Positions 33,402 through 41,584 of a stretch of DNA of 42,256 nucleotides are shown here, in pieces (within the stretch, counting starts at the first letter, position 1; the number at the start of each line of letters is the position of its first letter). The stretch is taken from assembly GCA_001464795.1 (NCBI GenBank), contig LNEB01000009.1, forward strand, positions 1 to 42,256, in the 5' to 3' direction. Origin of the DNA: Bdellovibrionales bacterium Ga0074139. GTDB taxonomy: Bacteria; Bdellovibrionota; Bdellovibrionia; Bdellovibrionales; Bdellovibrionaceae. Made by a program: the position numbers and the translations under genes. The notes under the pieces were generated by a model, which saw only the letters and a program-made list of their open reading frames with translations, had not been told where the DNA came from and ran no database searches.

Positions 33402-36188
33402 TTAATCAAGTTCCGAATCAACAAAAATCAATTGATCGTAATCTTCACTGTCAGTCAGCATCAGACCACCTTTGTAGTAATAAGAGCCAATAAATTCACC
33501 TGGCATAATGTGGGTCACCAAAGGCTCTGATTTTTGAGGATTAAAAAGATGAAATCCTTCCCCATCCGCTTTTTTAACAGCCACCAACTGCGCACTGATC
33601 GGTAAAATTTGATGAGCTTTCATTAAAATTTGATTGGTTTTTCGCTCGATCAGATGATTGAAAGAGCCCACTTTTTTCACCGTGTAGTTTTCATTAACCC
33701 AAAGAGTAGTGGAATCCGTGTTCATCAATTCAAGTTTGCCATTTTTTATTTCATAAATGGAATTTCCGAAACTAAAACAGCTGACATAAATAGAAAAATT
33801 AAGACCACAGTATTCATTAATAATCTGATCATTACTGATTTGAAAGTTGTCATCAAAATGCAAAAACCGTGATCCAGGTTGGCCTCCATTGTTGGATCCA
33901 AACATGGTGAACATGATAAGTCTTTTGTCTAAATCCGTATCGAAAAGAGTAAACAAATCAGTCTCAAAAAGAAATTTTCTTTCTCCTGATAGACGGCTCA
34001 CAATATAAGTTTTTAAGTTCACCTTATAAGTAAAAAAATGATTCGTAACCTGCATCACATTATAGGCTATTCCAGGTTCATAAAATCGATCCCAGGCCAC
34101 GTCATAAATTTGACCTTCCACACCAATAAAATCTTCGTTGATCACTTGCCCAGGAGTTGAAAAACTTTTTACTTTTTCAAATTTTACAAGATCAGCATCC
34201 AATTGCCAAACATGAACCTGGTCTTGAAATGTGACCATTTTATCGTTGAAAGTATGACTCTCTTGTAAAGAGACATAATCAAACTGAGGAATAGGCTGAA
34301 GATGATTGGTTTTAAGTTCATAGGTAAAATAGCGTCCTTCAGATTTAATTAATAAAACAGGAGCTCCGTTAAAAGCTAATATCAGCTGCCCAGGCAAATG
34401 CACTTTTTCATTTGTGGTATAATCGATGACCGATTGATGACTGACATTGATCAGCCACCTTTTAAAATAAATTTTATCCGAAGGAGATTTCAAAGCCACC
34501 AGCATGACCTTCTTACCAATGGCCCATTGGTCCCGAAGGCTTGCATTGGGTGACGAACTCCATTGATGCCCCAAAGTTAACAATTTATTAATTGTGATGG
34601 ATTCCTTTTCCACAGAGAATAATTCTTGATTGTTATTCTGGCTTAGCAGCTGTTGAATTTCTTTTGGAAGCAAGTCTCTTCCATTTTTCATGTAGTTGAT
34701 TTGATTCAAAATCTTTCGGTCAATTTCATGGCTTCCTAACAGGTCCCAATTTTTTGATGAAAAATCACAAGCCTCTTTTTCACAAATGATTTTAGCAGAT
34801 GTCAGTTTTTCGAAGCGTTGGCTAAGCAAGCTTTCAATAAAACTAACCTGATGATTCAGCCAAGAGTTGTAACCGGCTCCCCATCGCTCGATGGGTGTAA
34901 CACGTGGATCAGAATTAAACTTTTTATGCTTCCAATTCCAAACAATGGCCATACTTGACCATGCTAAACCTTCAAACTGAACCACTACCTGAGAATCAAA
35001 ACCTGCACCGTAGCTAGTATTTGAACCTGAAAGGGCCTCTAACATTTCAATTTTTGCTTTGATTCGGGAATCTCGGCTTGGCGTACTATAATTTTCCCAA
35101 GCCTCGGTACCAGGCTGGCAATCTAAGACCTGACATTTTTCATAGCCCTCATCGACTATGGATTTTCGAATTTGAAACTGTTCGCTTAAATCCCTCGCTA
35201 AAAAAGCAATGATAGATTGTTCTCCACCTTCGTAGCCTAATTTTTTCAGTAAATCTGTCAGATACTGATTGGAATCTGAAGCAAAAGAAAATTGTTCCAA
35301 TGAATAGTCATACATATCAGCGGCATTAGCTAAAACCACACCATTTTTCGTTTGCACAGCCCAGCGAAATTTTAAAAATGCATTTTGTTTTGGCTTGGGG
35401 ACATATCCAGAGTAAATGGTCTCTGATAAACTTCGAACAGCTCGGGGAACCGTTGAATTGAGAGTTATAAAGGGCGATTGATTATCACTTCCTAACCACT
35501 TAACTACTTGTGTATGTCCAGAACCTCCATCCAAACTTAAGTGATAAACTCCAGATAAAAAATACTTCCGATCAAGCTTGATGGGATAGGAATCATCCCA
35601 CAAAGTGTGAGTGTAGGTCATAGTTGTCACATAGGTCAGGGCCGCCATAAATCTTTGATCTTTGTGCCAGACAGGATCCGTGGGAAGCACGGCCCACTGA
35701 GGCCTCACCGTTTCGTTGGTCATCAAAGTATTTAAAGATCCTAACTTTGAAGCCATGGGTAAGCTGTTGATCCTGGCAAAAATCCATCTCAAAGAATAAG
35801 CCACGTCCGCACAGTCCGTGGGAATTTTGTAATCAAGAAAAAAATTCTTCGAGACATTTTTTTCAATCCATTCGGAGTATTTTTGCTCCCACTCGTAAGA
35901 CCATGCATTTTGTGGCGTCCAAAGATTGACTTGGGCCATTTGAGGTCGCACAAACATTCGGTCACTGGTGAGGTCTGGCAAAGTCTCTTCCAATTGAATT
36001 TTCTTATCCAAAGCCATTTCTTGTGTGGGATAAGTCGACCGTTCTTTGATTTCAGGCCACCCGTCCGTGGATTCCTGAATCACTTCCACAATCCATCTTG
36101 ACTCTTCACTTCGCACATCCACGAAACTGGCGGCCCATGTTGAATTATAAAAACACAAAAAGATTAAACTTGAGATAATTGATTTCAT
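33402..36188 (-). CDS. Large exported protein: transglutaminase/papain-like N-half, propeller-like C-half
   Basis: 928 residues from ATG 36188 with signal peptide (MKSIISSLIFLCFYNSTWA before AS); a longer start would overlap the regulator gene. Residues ~118-250 hold the order Cys126 (PTDCADVAYSLRWIFARIN), His225 (GGSGHTQVVKW) and Asn244 (ITLNST), as in transglutaminase-like or NlpC/papain-like cysteine enzymes. The C-terminal ~370 residues are repeated beta strands ending in acidic turns (LLIKSEGRYFTYEL, MVTFQDQVHVWQLD), consistent with a beta-propeller. A promoter TTGACT-N17-TTGAAT (36198-36226) is possible. Probably a periplasmic peptidase, amidase or crosslinking enzyme; substrate unknown. 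Confidence 0.7.
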   Translation of the reverse strand: MKSIISSLIFLCFYNSTWAASFVDVRSEESRWIVEVIQESTDGWPEIKERSTYPTQEMALDKKIQLEETLPDLTSDRMFVRPQMAQVNLWTPQNAWSYEWEQKYSEWIEKNVSKNFFLDYKIPTDCADVAYSLRWIFARINSLPMASKLGSLNTLMTNETVRPQWAVLPTDPVWHKDQRFMAALTYVTTMTYTHTLWDDSYPIKLDRKYFLSGVYHLSLDGGSGHTQVVKWLGSDNQSPFITLNSTVPRAVRSLSETIYSGYVPKPKQNAFLKFRWAVQTKNGVVLANAADMYDYSLEQFSFASDSNQYLTDLLKKLGYEGGEQSIIAFLARDLSEQFQIRKSIVDEGYEKCQVLDCQPGTEAWENYSTPSRDSRIKAKIEMLEALSGSNTSYGAGFDSQVVVQFEGLAWSSMAIVWNWKHKKFNSDPRVTPIERWGAGYNSWLNHQVSFIESLLSQRFEKLTSAKIICEKEACDFSSKNWDLLGSHEIDRKILNQINYMKNGRDLLPKEIQQLLSQNNNQELFSVEKESITINKLLTLGHQWSSSPNASLRDQWAIGKKVMLVALKSPSDKIYFKRWLINVSHQSVIDYTTNEKVHLPGQLILAFNGAPVLLIKSEGRYFTYELKTNHLQPIPQFDYVSLQESHTFNDKMVTFQDQVHVWQLDADLVKFEKVKSFSTPGQVINEDFIGVEGQIYDVAWDRFYEPGIAYNVMQVTNHFFTYKVNLKTYIVSRLSGERKFLFETDLFTLFDTDLDKRLIMFTMFGSNNGGQPGSRFLHFDDNFQISNDQIINEYCGLNFSIYVSCFSFGNSIYEIKNGKLELMNTDSTTLWVNENYTVKKVGSFNHLIERKTNQILMKAHQILPISAQLVAVKKADGEGFHLFNPQKSEPLVTHIMPGEFIGSYYYKGGLMLTDSEDYDQLIFVDSELD

Positions 36189-36234
36189 ATAGATAAAATT
36201 CAACTGCCACTGGGCTATGAAGTCAAAATGATAA

Positions 36235-37041
36235 TCAAAAATTTTCGATTTTACCGAACACATTAGAGATCGACGGAATCAGATCGTTATCTTTTTCCAC
36301 AAGAGTGTAACCCAATGTCACAACGGCCATTTTAAGATCTGATTTCTTCTTGGCCTTAGTTTCTAACCTGGAAAGATCTGAGTATTTTTTAAGCAAAGCC
36401 TCTTGCTCGCTTTTGAATTGCAAAAAAGTCTCCTGCGACAGATCGATGGCCATGGTGGAAAAAGATGTGGCTGATTCTGTTGTTTGTTTCGTAAAGCCTT
36501 TTAAAATATGCGCTTTAAAGAAGTGAGCAGTAGTGTCAATCAAGTTAGAGAAGTATTTTCGGGCGAGCTTTCCAGAACCCAAATCTGGCATTTCCATGAT
36601 GGGCTTAACTTTTCCACTTCGTGAGACCTTGATGAGTCCTTGGTTTTCCAAATGTATCAAATATTTATCAGTAGATTTCTGATTCAAGCCAAATTGTGTG
36701 GCGATAGATTTGGGCGTTTCATCTGCCATTAATTGCAAGAGGTAGGCAAAGTGACTAGGGTTTTTAACCAAAAACTCATTTTGCTGCTCACTAAATGAGA
36801 CCGTGTTGGGTGTGGTACTTTTAAGAAGCTGGGCCAAATCTGAGAACTCAATATCCACGATTTTACATAAGTCCAGCAGACGACTCAATGTGAGCTCTTC
36901 ATCTCCAAGTATGCGATTCACAGTCGGCAGAGAACATTGAAGTTCCTTTGCAAGATCACTGTAGGTCAGATCTTTTTTCTTGATCTGATCTTTGATTGCT
37001 GCTTTGATTTTATTGATTTGGTAACTTTGTTCAGTTGTCAT
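36235..37041 (-). CDS. DNA-binding regulator, XRE-type HTH with DUF4423/TIGR02147-like layout
   Basis: 268 residues, AAGGAGC before the ATG. N-terminal XRE helix-turn-helix: LTYSDLAKELQCSLPTVNRILGDE (~25-48). A second, winged-helix-like domain follows at ~100-150 (TPKSIATQFGLNQKST and GLIKVSRSGKVKP). A helical C-terminal part (~155-268) has the TIGR02147/DUF4423 flavour common in Bdellovibrio and Fibrobacter. Likely a transcription regulator in the cytoplasm; targets unknown. Its own promoter (ATGACA-N17-TATCAT) is overlapped by a palindrome, suggesting autoregulation. The downstream large exported protein gene is a plausible target. Confidence 0.75.
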   Translation of the reverse strand: MTTEQSYQINKIKAAIKDQIKKKDLTYSDLAKELQCSLPTVNRILGDEELTLSRLLDLCKIVDIEFSDLAQLLKSTTPNTVSFSEQQNEFLVKNPSHFAYLLQLMADETPKSIATQFGLNQKSTDKYLIHLENQGLIKVSRSGKVKPIMEMPDLGSGKLARKYFSNLIDTTAHFFKAHILKGFTKQTTESATSFSTMAIDLSQETFLQFKSEQEALLKKYSDLSRLETKAKKKSDLKMAVVTLGYTLVEKDNDLIPSISNVFGKIENF

Positions 37042-37108
37042 AAATGCTCCTTGTTGTTCACTCTTTTTGACTTCGAAAACAAAAACCTACAAGCTAAATT
37101 CATAAACT

Positions 37109-37145
37109 ATCATAATATGATATAAAAAGATTTTATTTATGTCAT
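37109..37145 (-). promoter_or_regulatory. Promoter of the XRE regulator with palindrome over the -10
   Basis: Minus strand ATGACA (37145-37140), 17 bases, TATCAT (37122-37117). A 13-base palindrome ATCATA-A-TATGAT occupies 37109-37121, covering the -10 and the predicted start region. Typical of autorepression. Confidence 0.5.
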
Positions 37146-37163
37146 TTTTTGAATATCAAGGAT

Positions 37164-38246
37164 TTAATTCGCTGATTTTTTACGTTGCTTAAAATGCCAG
37201 TCTTGGATTTTTCTCATCAAAAGGGAATCAGAATCTTGGGTTTGGGAGTTAATGAACTGGGTGACACTGGTATTTTCTGGAATTTTGATTTGCAAAAGAT
37301 TTTCAATTTCAGCTTTATAAGCAACATTATGCCGCTGACTCCAGCTTACCATTTCATCAACGGAGAGTGTTTGAGACACATCATTAAATCTCCAATGAAT
37401 ATTTCCACTATCCACGTGCACTGTGGATTTCACGCCCCAGCTTCCATTCAACATGTCCCGGTCCACGAAAGCTTCAAGCCCTATGGCTTCCGCAATGTCC
37501 ATAATCAGATGGGACTCGGCTAAATCTCGCCACACCAGCCGTCCCGTGGGCTTCATTTGTGGATCCAATTGAATCAGAAAATTTTGTGGAATCACGGCTC
37601 GAACTTCCATACCGTGTCGAATCAAGAGCCTGGCTTGAAAGCGACCTAAGCTTTCAGCCCAATGTTTTTCCCAGAATTGACTGAAAGAAATATTATTTTG
37701 CTGCGCAATTTCTTTTCCCACATAGGGAAGGATATGGGCTGGCAAATAGTAATTTCCATCTTCAAGTAAAGATAAATCTCTGATTAAAAATCCATTTTTT
37801 GTGGTCTTATCAATGACGGCTGCAATTTCTTTTTGAATCAATAAAAAATTGTCCGGTCCTAATTCCGCATCAATGTGCTGAATGGCCTTGGTTCTGGCCA
37901 CTGAGTACTTGAGATCCGCATTCATATTCACTTTGTTTTTTTGCATTTCTTTACTAGGTCCGAAGGGATGGTCTGTGGGCATTTTGATGGCCACTTTTCT
38001 GCCATTAAGGGTTGTGACTATGGTTCTTGAAGCTGTGTGATGGGCCTGAAGGGTTTTATTAGAAGACTTTTCAAAGTGCGGGACCGTTGAGTCTTGATTG
38101 TAAGGGTGCTTAAACCAAGAAATTTTTGAGCCTGTTGGTTTTAAGAATTTTTCTAAACCTTTAATGTCAGTTCCGCTTGAAGTTTCGATGTAAACAGAGT
38201 TTTTATCAATGGATACCTCAGCCAAGCTTTCTTGACTGAGGTACAA
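37164..38246 (-). CDS. Short IucA/IucC-like (NIS synthetase-like) protein
   Basis: About 360 residues. There is no ATG: an in-frame TGA sits just upstream and TTG 38246 (after GGA) is the likeliest start. By-eye likeness to IucA/IucC siderophore synthetases: TASRTIVTTL with KVAIKMP (N-terminal ATP-site pattern SxRT...K) and LLIRHGMEVRAVIPQNFLIQL followed by RLVWRDLAE (compare E.H.QN....RD). NIS synthetases are normally about 580 residues, so this is much shorter and may be a divergent adenylating or amide-forming enzyme. Function in iron uptake is inference only. It follows the FAS1 gene after 40 bases. Confidence in family is low, in coding is high. Confidence 0.5.
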   Translation of the reverse strand: MYLSQESLAEVSIDKNSVYIETSSGTDIKGLEKFLKPTGSKISWFKHPYNQDSTVPHFEKSSNKTLQAHHTASRTIVTTLNGRKVAIKMPTDHPFGPSKEMQKNKVNMNADLKYSVARTKAIQHIDAELGPDNFLLIQKEIAAVIDKTTKNGFLIRDLSLLEDGNYYLPAHILPYVGKEIAQQNNISFSQFWEKHWAESLGRFQARLLIRHGMEVRAVIPQNFLIQLDPQMKPTGRLVWRDLAESHLIMDIAEAIGLEAFVDRDMLNGSWGVKSTVHVDSGNIHWRFNDVSQTLSVDEMVSWSQRHNVAYKAEIENLLQIKIPENTSVTQFINSQTQDSDSLLMRKIQDWHFKQRKKSAN

Positions 38247-38286
38247 TATTCATTCCAAAAAATTGTCTTAATTTGAGACTTAAGTC

Positions 38287-38814
38287 TTACAGCTTTACAT
38301 CAGGAGGTAAAACAACTGTGTCGATGATGTGAATCACGCCATTTGTTGCTTTGATGTCCGTTTTTGTGACCGCAGAAGTCCCGTTAATCTTAACGCCGCC
38401 CACTGTTGTGATGTTAAGGTCAGATCCTGCTACCGATTTTGCTGGTCCTGCTTTTACGTCTTTTGCCATAATTTCTGCACCCACCACATGGTAAGTTAAG
38501 ATTTTAGCAAGAGTGGCTTTATTTTCAGGCTTCAAAAGTTTTTCCAATGTTCCTTTTGGAAGTTTTTTGAAAGCATCGTCAGTGGGAGCAAAAACTGTAA
38601 AAGGTCCGGCCCCTTTTAAAGTGGTGACTAAATCAGCAGCCGTTAATGCAGCAGCTAAAGTTTTAAATTGTCCTGCGCCAACCGCCGTGTCTACGATATC
38701 AAGTGTTACAACAGGTGCTGTAGGTGCCACTTTTTTCATTTCCTTAGTGCCGTAAGCTTGAACTTGAGCTGTGAAAGCGAGCGTCATCACAAGCGCTATA
38801 ATTACTGATTTCAT
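38287..38814 (-). CDS. Exported fasciclin (FAS1) domain protein
   Basis: 175 residues from the second in-frame ATG (38814), six bases after AAAAGGAG; the first ATG abuts the ribosome site. Signal peptide [20 protein letters not shown]. One FAS1 domain (~40-175): [21 protein letters not shown]1 motif [26 protein letters not shown], and H2 motif [19 protein letters not shown]1 proteins mediate adhesion or periplasmic binding. It is divergent from sodB across a shared palindrome. The stop lies in a 12-base palindrome AGACTTAAGTCT (38276-38287). Confidence 0.92.
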   Translation of the reverse strand: MKSVIIALVMTLAFTAQVQAYGTKEMKKVAPTAPVVTLDIVDTAVGAGQFKTLAAALTAADLVTTLKGAGPFTVFAPTDDAFKKLPKGTLEKLLKPENKATLAKILTYHVVGAEIMAKDVKAGPAKSVAGSDLNITTVGGVKINGTSAVTKTDIKATNGVIHIIDTVVLPPDVKL

Positions 38815-38872
38815 TTGCATCTCCTTTTAAAAGATTTGTTGTGTTACCTATCAAGAATGCAAAGTGAATGAG

Positions 38873-38919
38873 GGTCAAGTCATGAAATGACTTGCTTGTT
38901 AAGATTCATACTTTATCAT
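38873..38919. promoter_or_regulatory. Divergent FAS1/sodB promoters sharing a 19-bp palindrome
   Basis: CAAGTCAT-GAA-ATGACTTG (38876-38894) is a perfect inverted repeat. It overlaps the -35 of the sodB promoter (TTGCTT 38892-38897, 16 bases, TATCAT 38914-38919) and a leftward -35 (TTGACC, 38878-38873) towards the FAS1 gene. One regulator could control both. Confidence 0.5.
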
Positions 38920-38957
38920 GATGGCAACCGACAAAACTGCTAAACCAAGGAGTCTTT

Positions 38958-39581
38958 ATGTTTCGCTTACCCGAACTTCCCTACCCAAAAACTGGCCTAG
39001 CCCCTTTCTTAAATGAAGAACAAATGTCTTTTCATTTTGATAAACATCACAAGGCTTACATCGATAACCTCAACAAATTTATTGATACTGATGCATCATT
39101 AAAAGGCAAATCCTTAGAAGAAATCGTTGTCTCTTCTTCGGGTGGTATTTTTAATAATGCAGCACAAATCTGGAATCATACTTTTTATTGGTTCGGTCTT
39201 TGCCCTCAAGGTAAAGGTGGAAAACCCAGCGATTCTTTGATGGCTGCCATCACAAAAGATTTCGGTGGCCTTGATCAACTCAAAGAAAAGTTCATTGACG
39301 GCGGAATGAAAACCTTTGGCTCGGGCTGGATTTGGCTATGTGCCGATGCAGCTGGTAAACTAAGCTTGGTTTCCACTTCCAATGCGGCCGTGCCATTCAC
39401 TGGTGGTGGACCGCGTCCTTTATTAACGGCTGATGTTTGGGAACATGCTTATTATGTGGATTACCGCAATGCTCGACAAAAATACCTAGAAACTTTTTGG
39501 GGTCACATTAATTGGAAATTTGTTTCTGATAATTTTGAATCTAATCAAGTTTTAAGCCTCACAAAATCAATGACCGCTTAG
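38958..39581 (+). CDS. sodB: Superoxide dismutase, Fe type
   Basis: 207 residues; AAGGAG precedes the ATG. It follows E. coli SodB closely: LPELPYPKTGLAPFLNEE, FHFDKHHKAYIDNLN, NNAAQIWNHTFYW and DVWEHAYYVDYRNARQKYLE. Metal ligands His26, His74, Asp159 and His163 are present. AAQ before the second His region and the overall fit favour iron over manganese. It converts superoxide to oxygen and peroxide. No signal peptide, so cytoplasmic. A small FTGGGPRP insert sits before the Asp/His region. Transcription ends at a strong hairpin just downstream. Confidence 0.96.
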   Translation: MFRLPELPYPKTGLAPFLNEEQMSFHFDKHHKAYIDNLNKFIDTDASLKGKSLEEIVVSSSGGIFNNAAQIWNHTFYWFGLCPQGKGGKPSDSLMAAITKDFGGLDQLKEKFIDGGMKTFGSGWIWLCADAAGKLSLVSTSNAAVPFTGGGPRPLLTADVWEHAYYVDYRNARQKYLETFWGHINWKFVSDNFESNQVLSLTKSMTA

Positions 39582-39594
39582 ATTAAGTCACTAC

Positions 39595-39627
39595 GCCGCA
39601 GTTGATTAAGACTGCGGCTTTTTTTTA
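39595..39627 (+). terminator. Rho-independent terminator of sodB
   Basis: GCCGCAGT (39595-39602), 8-base loop, ACTGCGGC (39611-39618), then a run of eight or more T. Perfect 8-bp stem. The clearest terminator in the window. Confidence 0.9.
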
Positions 39628-39636
39628 TTTAGTGTT

Positions 39637-39665
39637 TTGAAAACTGCAAATATTGGGTCTATAGT
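39637..39665 (+). promoter_or_regulatory. Sigma-70-type promoter giving leaderless mRNA
   Basis: TTGAAA (39637-39642), 17-base spacer, TATAGT (39660-39665), then six bases to the ATG at 39672. The predicted transcript start coincides with the start codon. Confidence 0.6.
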
Positions 39666-39671
39666 TGAAAA

Positions 39672-41012
39672 ATGATTATAAAATTTTTTCTGCTTATTTT
39701 AGTTTCAAGTTTGAGTTTTGCAAAAACGTCAGATCCCATTTTTGATTCTTATTTCAATCAAGTTTTCTCACCGCAAAAAATTTCTTTAGCTGAAGCGACC
39801 AAATTTAAAACTCTAGTCAATTCTAAGATTTCGACCCTCACGGAAAAAACATATAAGGAAAATATTTACCAGTCCGTCCAACTTATTATGCTTTTAACGG
39901 AAATCGAAAGCCAGTTTCCAAAAGATAAAACATTTTCCGATACCCAGTCTTTATTAGCACGTGTGCTACAGTTTCCTCGAGGCCCTCAGAATGCCCAGGC
40001 TGAAGATGACTATTATCATAAACTTTTAGCCAAACTGGGACCTCTTAAAACAAATGATATTTTAGAAAAATACAAATCGACCCTCATCAAAATGAAAAGA
40101 ATAGATCAAATAGCCAATGTGACGAACAGCCAGTGCAGTCTGTATTCGGATCTTTTTTTAACAGCCAAGTTTGAAAAGTGCATGGCTGAACTGAAAACCT
40201 TGATTCCTGCCACCGAGCAAGCCCTTCTACTGACTCACAGCTTCGCTTTTTTACAGCACTATTATTACGCTTCACCTAATTACACAAACAAAGCTCAAGT
40301 TATCAAAAATGAAGTTATTAAAAGTGATATTGTGAAAAGAGTGAATTCTTTACTGCAGTTGCTGAACCTGTCCCATGATCTTTTATCAATGAAGTGGAAT
40401 GAGCCCAAGATTAAAGAAGCCTTACAGTCCACCGATAAAATCCTAGCTCTGAATCTTCCAGAAAATTTCGCCAGACTTAAACTCAGGTACTCTAAAATTA
40501 AATCTGTGCTTTTATTAAAACAAGGACTGTATCCACAAGCAAAAACCGAAATCGATGCAGTTTCCAAGCTCTATTCCAGACTTCCAGAAGGCTACGATTC
40601 CAATTACATCAATAATTTATTATTCAAGATGTACATTCAGTATAAGCTAAAGACATTTGTCCCTGAATCCATTGTTTTAGTTCAGCGGGATTTTTCGGTT
40701 AAACCAAAAGTGTGCACCACTGGGCTTTCTTTTGATCTTTCATTGGTGGCCTTTATGAAGTTAGCTGGCTTCAATCAGAACATAAGCAAAAATTTAAGCC
40801 AAACTTTAAGCGACTGCAAAAAATATGTGGGTTTACCAGGTCAAGATTCTGTGGCTTTCAATATGCTAACTTTAGCTGAGCTATTAAATAAAGAAAAAAT
40901 AGATCCAAAAATGAAGCCTGTTATCATCGAGAAGTACAACCTACTGAAGAATGATTTGCATTTGGTGGGTCACTTGGATTTATTTTTAGATGAAGTGATC
41001 ACTAAGCTTTAA
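39672..41012 (+). CDS. Exported helical-repeat protein of unknown function
   Basis: 446 residues. Signal peptide MIIKFFLLILVSSLSFA before KTSDP. The mature protein is nearly all alpha-helical with TPR-like pairs (RLKLRYSKIKSVLLLKQGL and YPQAKTEIDAVSKLYSRL near residues 275-305). Four Cys (NSQCSL, EKCMAE, KVCTTG, SDCKKY) could form two disulfides. Likely a periplasmic scaffold. There is no ribosome site; the promoter -10 box is six bases before the ATG. Its end lies one base from the end of the convergent gene. No family recognised. Confidence 0.72.
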   Translation: MIIKFFLLILVSSLSFAKTSDPIFDSYFNQVFSPQKISLAEATKFKTLVNSKISTLTEKTYKENIYQSVQLIMLLTEIESQFPKDKTFSDTQSLLARVLQFPRGPQNAQAEDDYYHKLLAKLGPLKTNDILEKYKSTLIKMKRIDQIANVTNSQCSLYSDLFLTAKFEKCMAELKTLIPATEQALLLTHSFAFLQHYYYASPNYTNKAQVIKNEVIKSDIVKRVNSLLQLLNLSHDLLSMKWNEPKIKEALQSTDKILALNLPENFARLKLRYSKIKSVLLLKQGLYPQAKTEIDAVSKLYSRLPEGYDSNYINNLLFKMYIQYKLKTFVPESIVLVQRDFSVKPKVCTTGLSFDLSLVAFMKLAGFNQNISKNLSQTLSDCKKYVGLPGQDSVAFNMLTLAELLNKEKIDPKMKPVIIEKYNLLKNDLHLVGHLDLFLDEVITKL

Positions 41013-41013
41013 T

Positions 41014-41418
41014 TTAGCTTTGCCAAAAATGACCGTAGGATGTTTTCACTTTGAAGGAATATCCTAATTTTACAAGCTGGCTGTGATTGTTCTTTGTTAT
41101 ATTGGCTGCTAATTTTTCGTAAGCCATTAGTTTTTCTAATGTCTCTGCTTTAACTTTAAACGTGACAACTCCGTTGAAGTAGGAAGTCAAATGCCCTTGG
41201 ATAAGCTGAGTCCGCTTGGCCCACGCCAGAAATTCTTTGAAGTTATCAGTGTTTTGAATCCATTGGGACCGATCGGATCGGTAGTCTTTCAGACTTTTTC
41301 CTTCAGGAAAATACACAGTGGTCGTACGCGTGTAGGATCGAGAAAAAATAAATTTACTTAGAAATGCAGACCCCGAGATACCAACGAAAGCTCTTAAAAA
41401 ATTTTTACGTGTCATCAT
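41014..41418 (-). CDS. Small exported protein with Tat-like signal
   Basis: 134 residues. N-terminus MMTRKNFLRAFVGISGSAFLSKF has the TRKxFLR pattern of a twin-arginine signal with Arg-Lys in place of Arg-Arg, so Tat export is possible but not certain. The mature part is basic and beta/alpha (TTVYFPEGKSLKDYRSDRSQ, GVVTFKVKAETLEKLMAYEK), without Cys. There is no ribosome site; the promoter at 41427-41455 implies a near-leaderless mRNA. No family recognised. Convergent with the helical-repeat gene. Confidence 0.65.
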   Translation of the reverse strand: MMTRKNFLRAFVGISGSAFLSKFIFSRSYTRTTTVYFPEGKSLKDYRSDRSQWIQNTDNFKEFLAWAKRTQLIQGHLTSYFNGVVTFKVKAETLEKLMAYEKLAANITKNNHSQLVKLGYSFKVKTSYGHFWQS

Positions 41419-41426
41419 GATGGTTT

Positions 41427-41455
41427 ATAATATGACTAAGGCTCTGAAACAGCAA
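41427..41455 (-). promoter_or_regulatory. Sigma-70-type promoter giving leaderless mRNA
   Basis: Minus strand TTGCTG (41455-41450), 17-base spacer, TATTAT (41432-41427), then eight bases to the ATG at 41418. Predicted transcript start is one or two bases before the start codon. Confidence 0.6.
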
Positions 41456-41584
41456 CTGAGCGCTTCAAAACAGAACATTTCTGGACGCCACATTAAACTC
41501 AATTAATAGCGATCAGAATCGATCAAGTGAATCTGGATTTCTTCCGAAATAGTCAATGCGCTAAAGCATAAAGGGGTCAATCAG

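Noticed and set aside
38243-38257. ATG at 38255 as the start of the IucA/IucC-like gene
   Set aside because: It is in a different frame and meets a stop after 11 codons; a TTG start in the main frame fits better.
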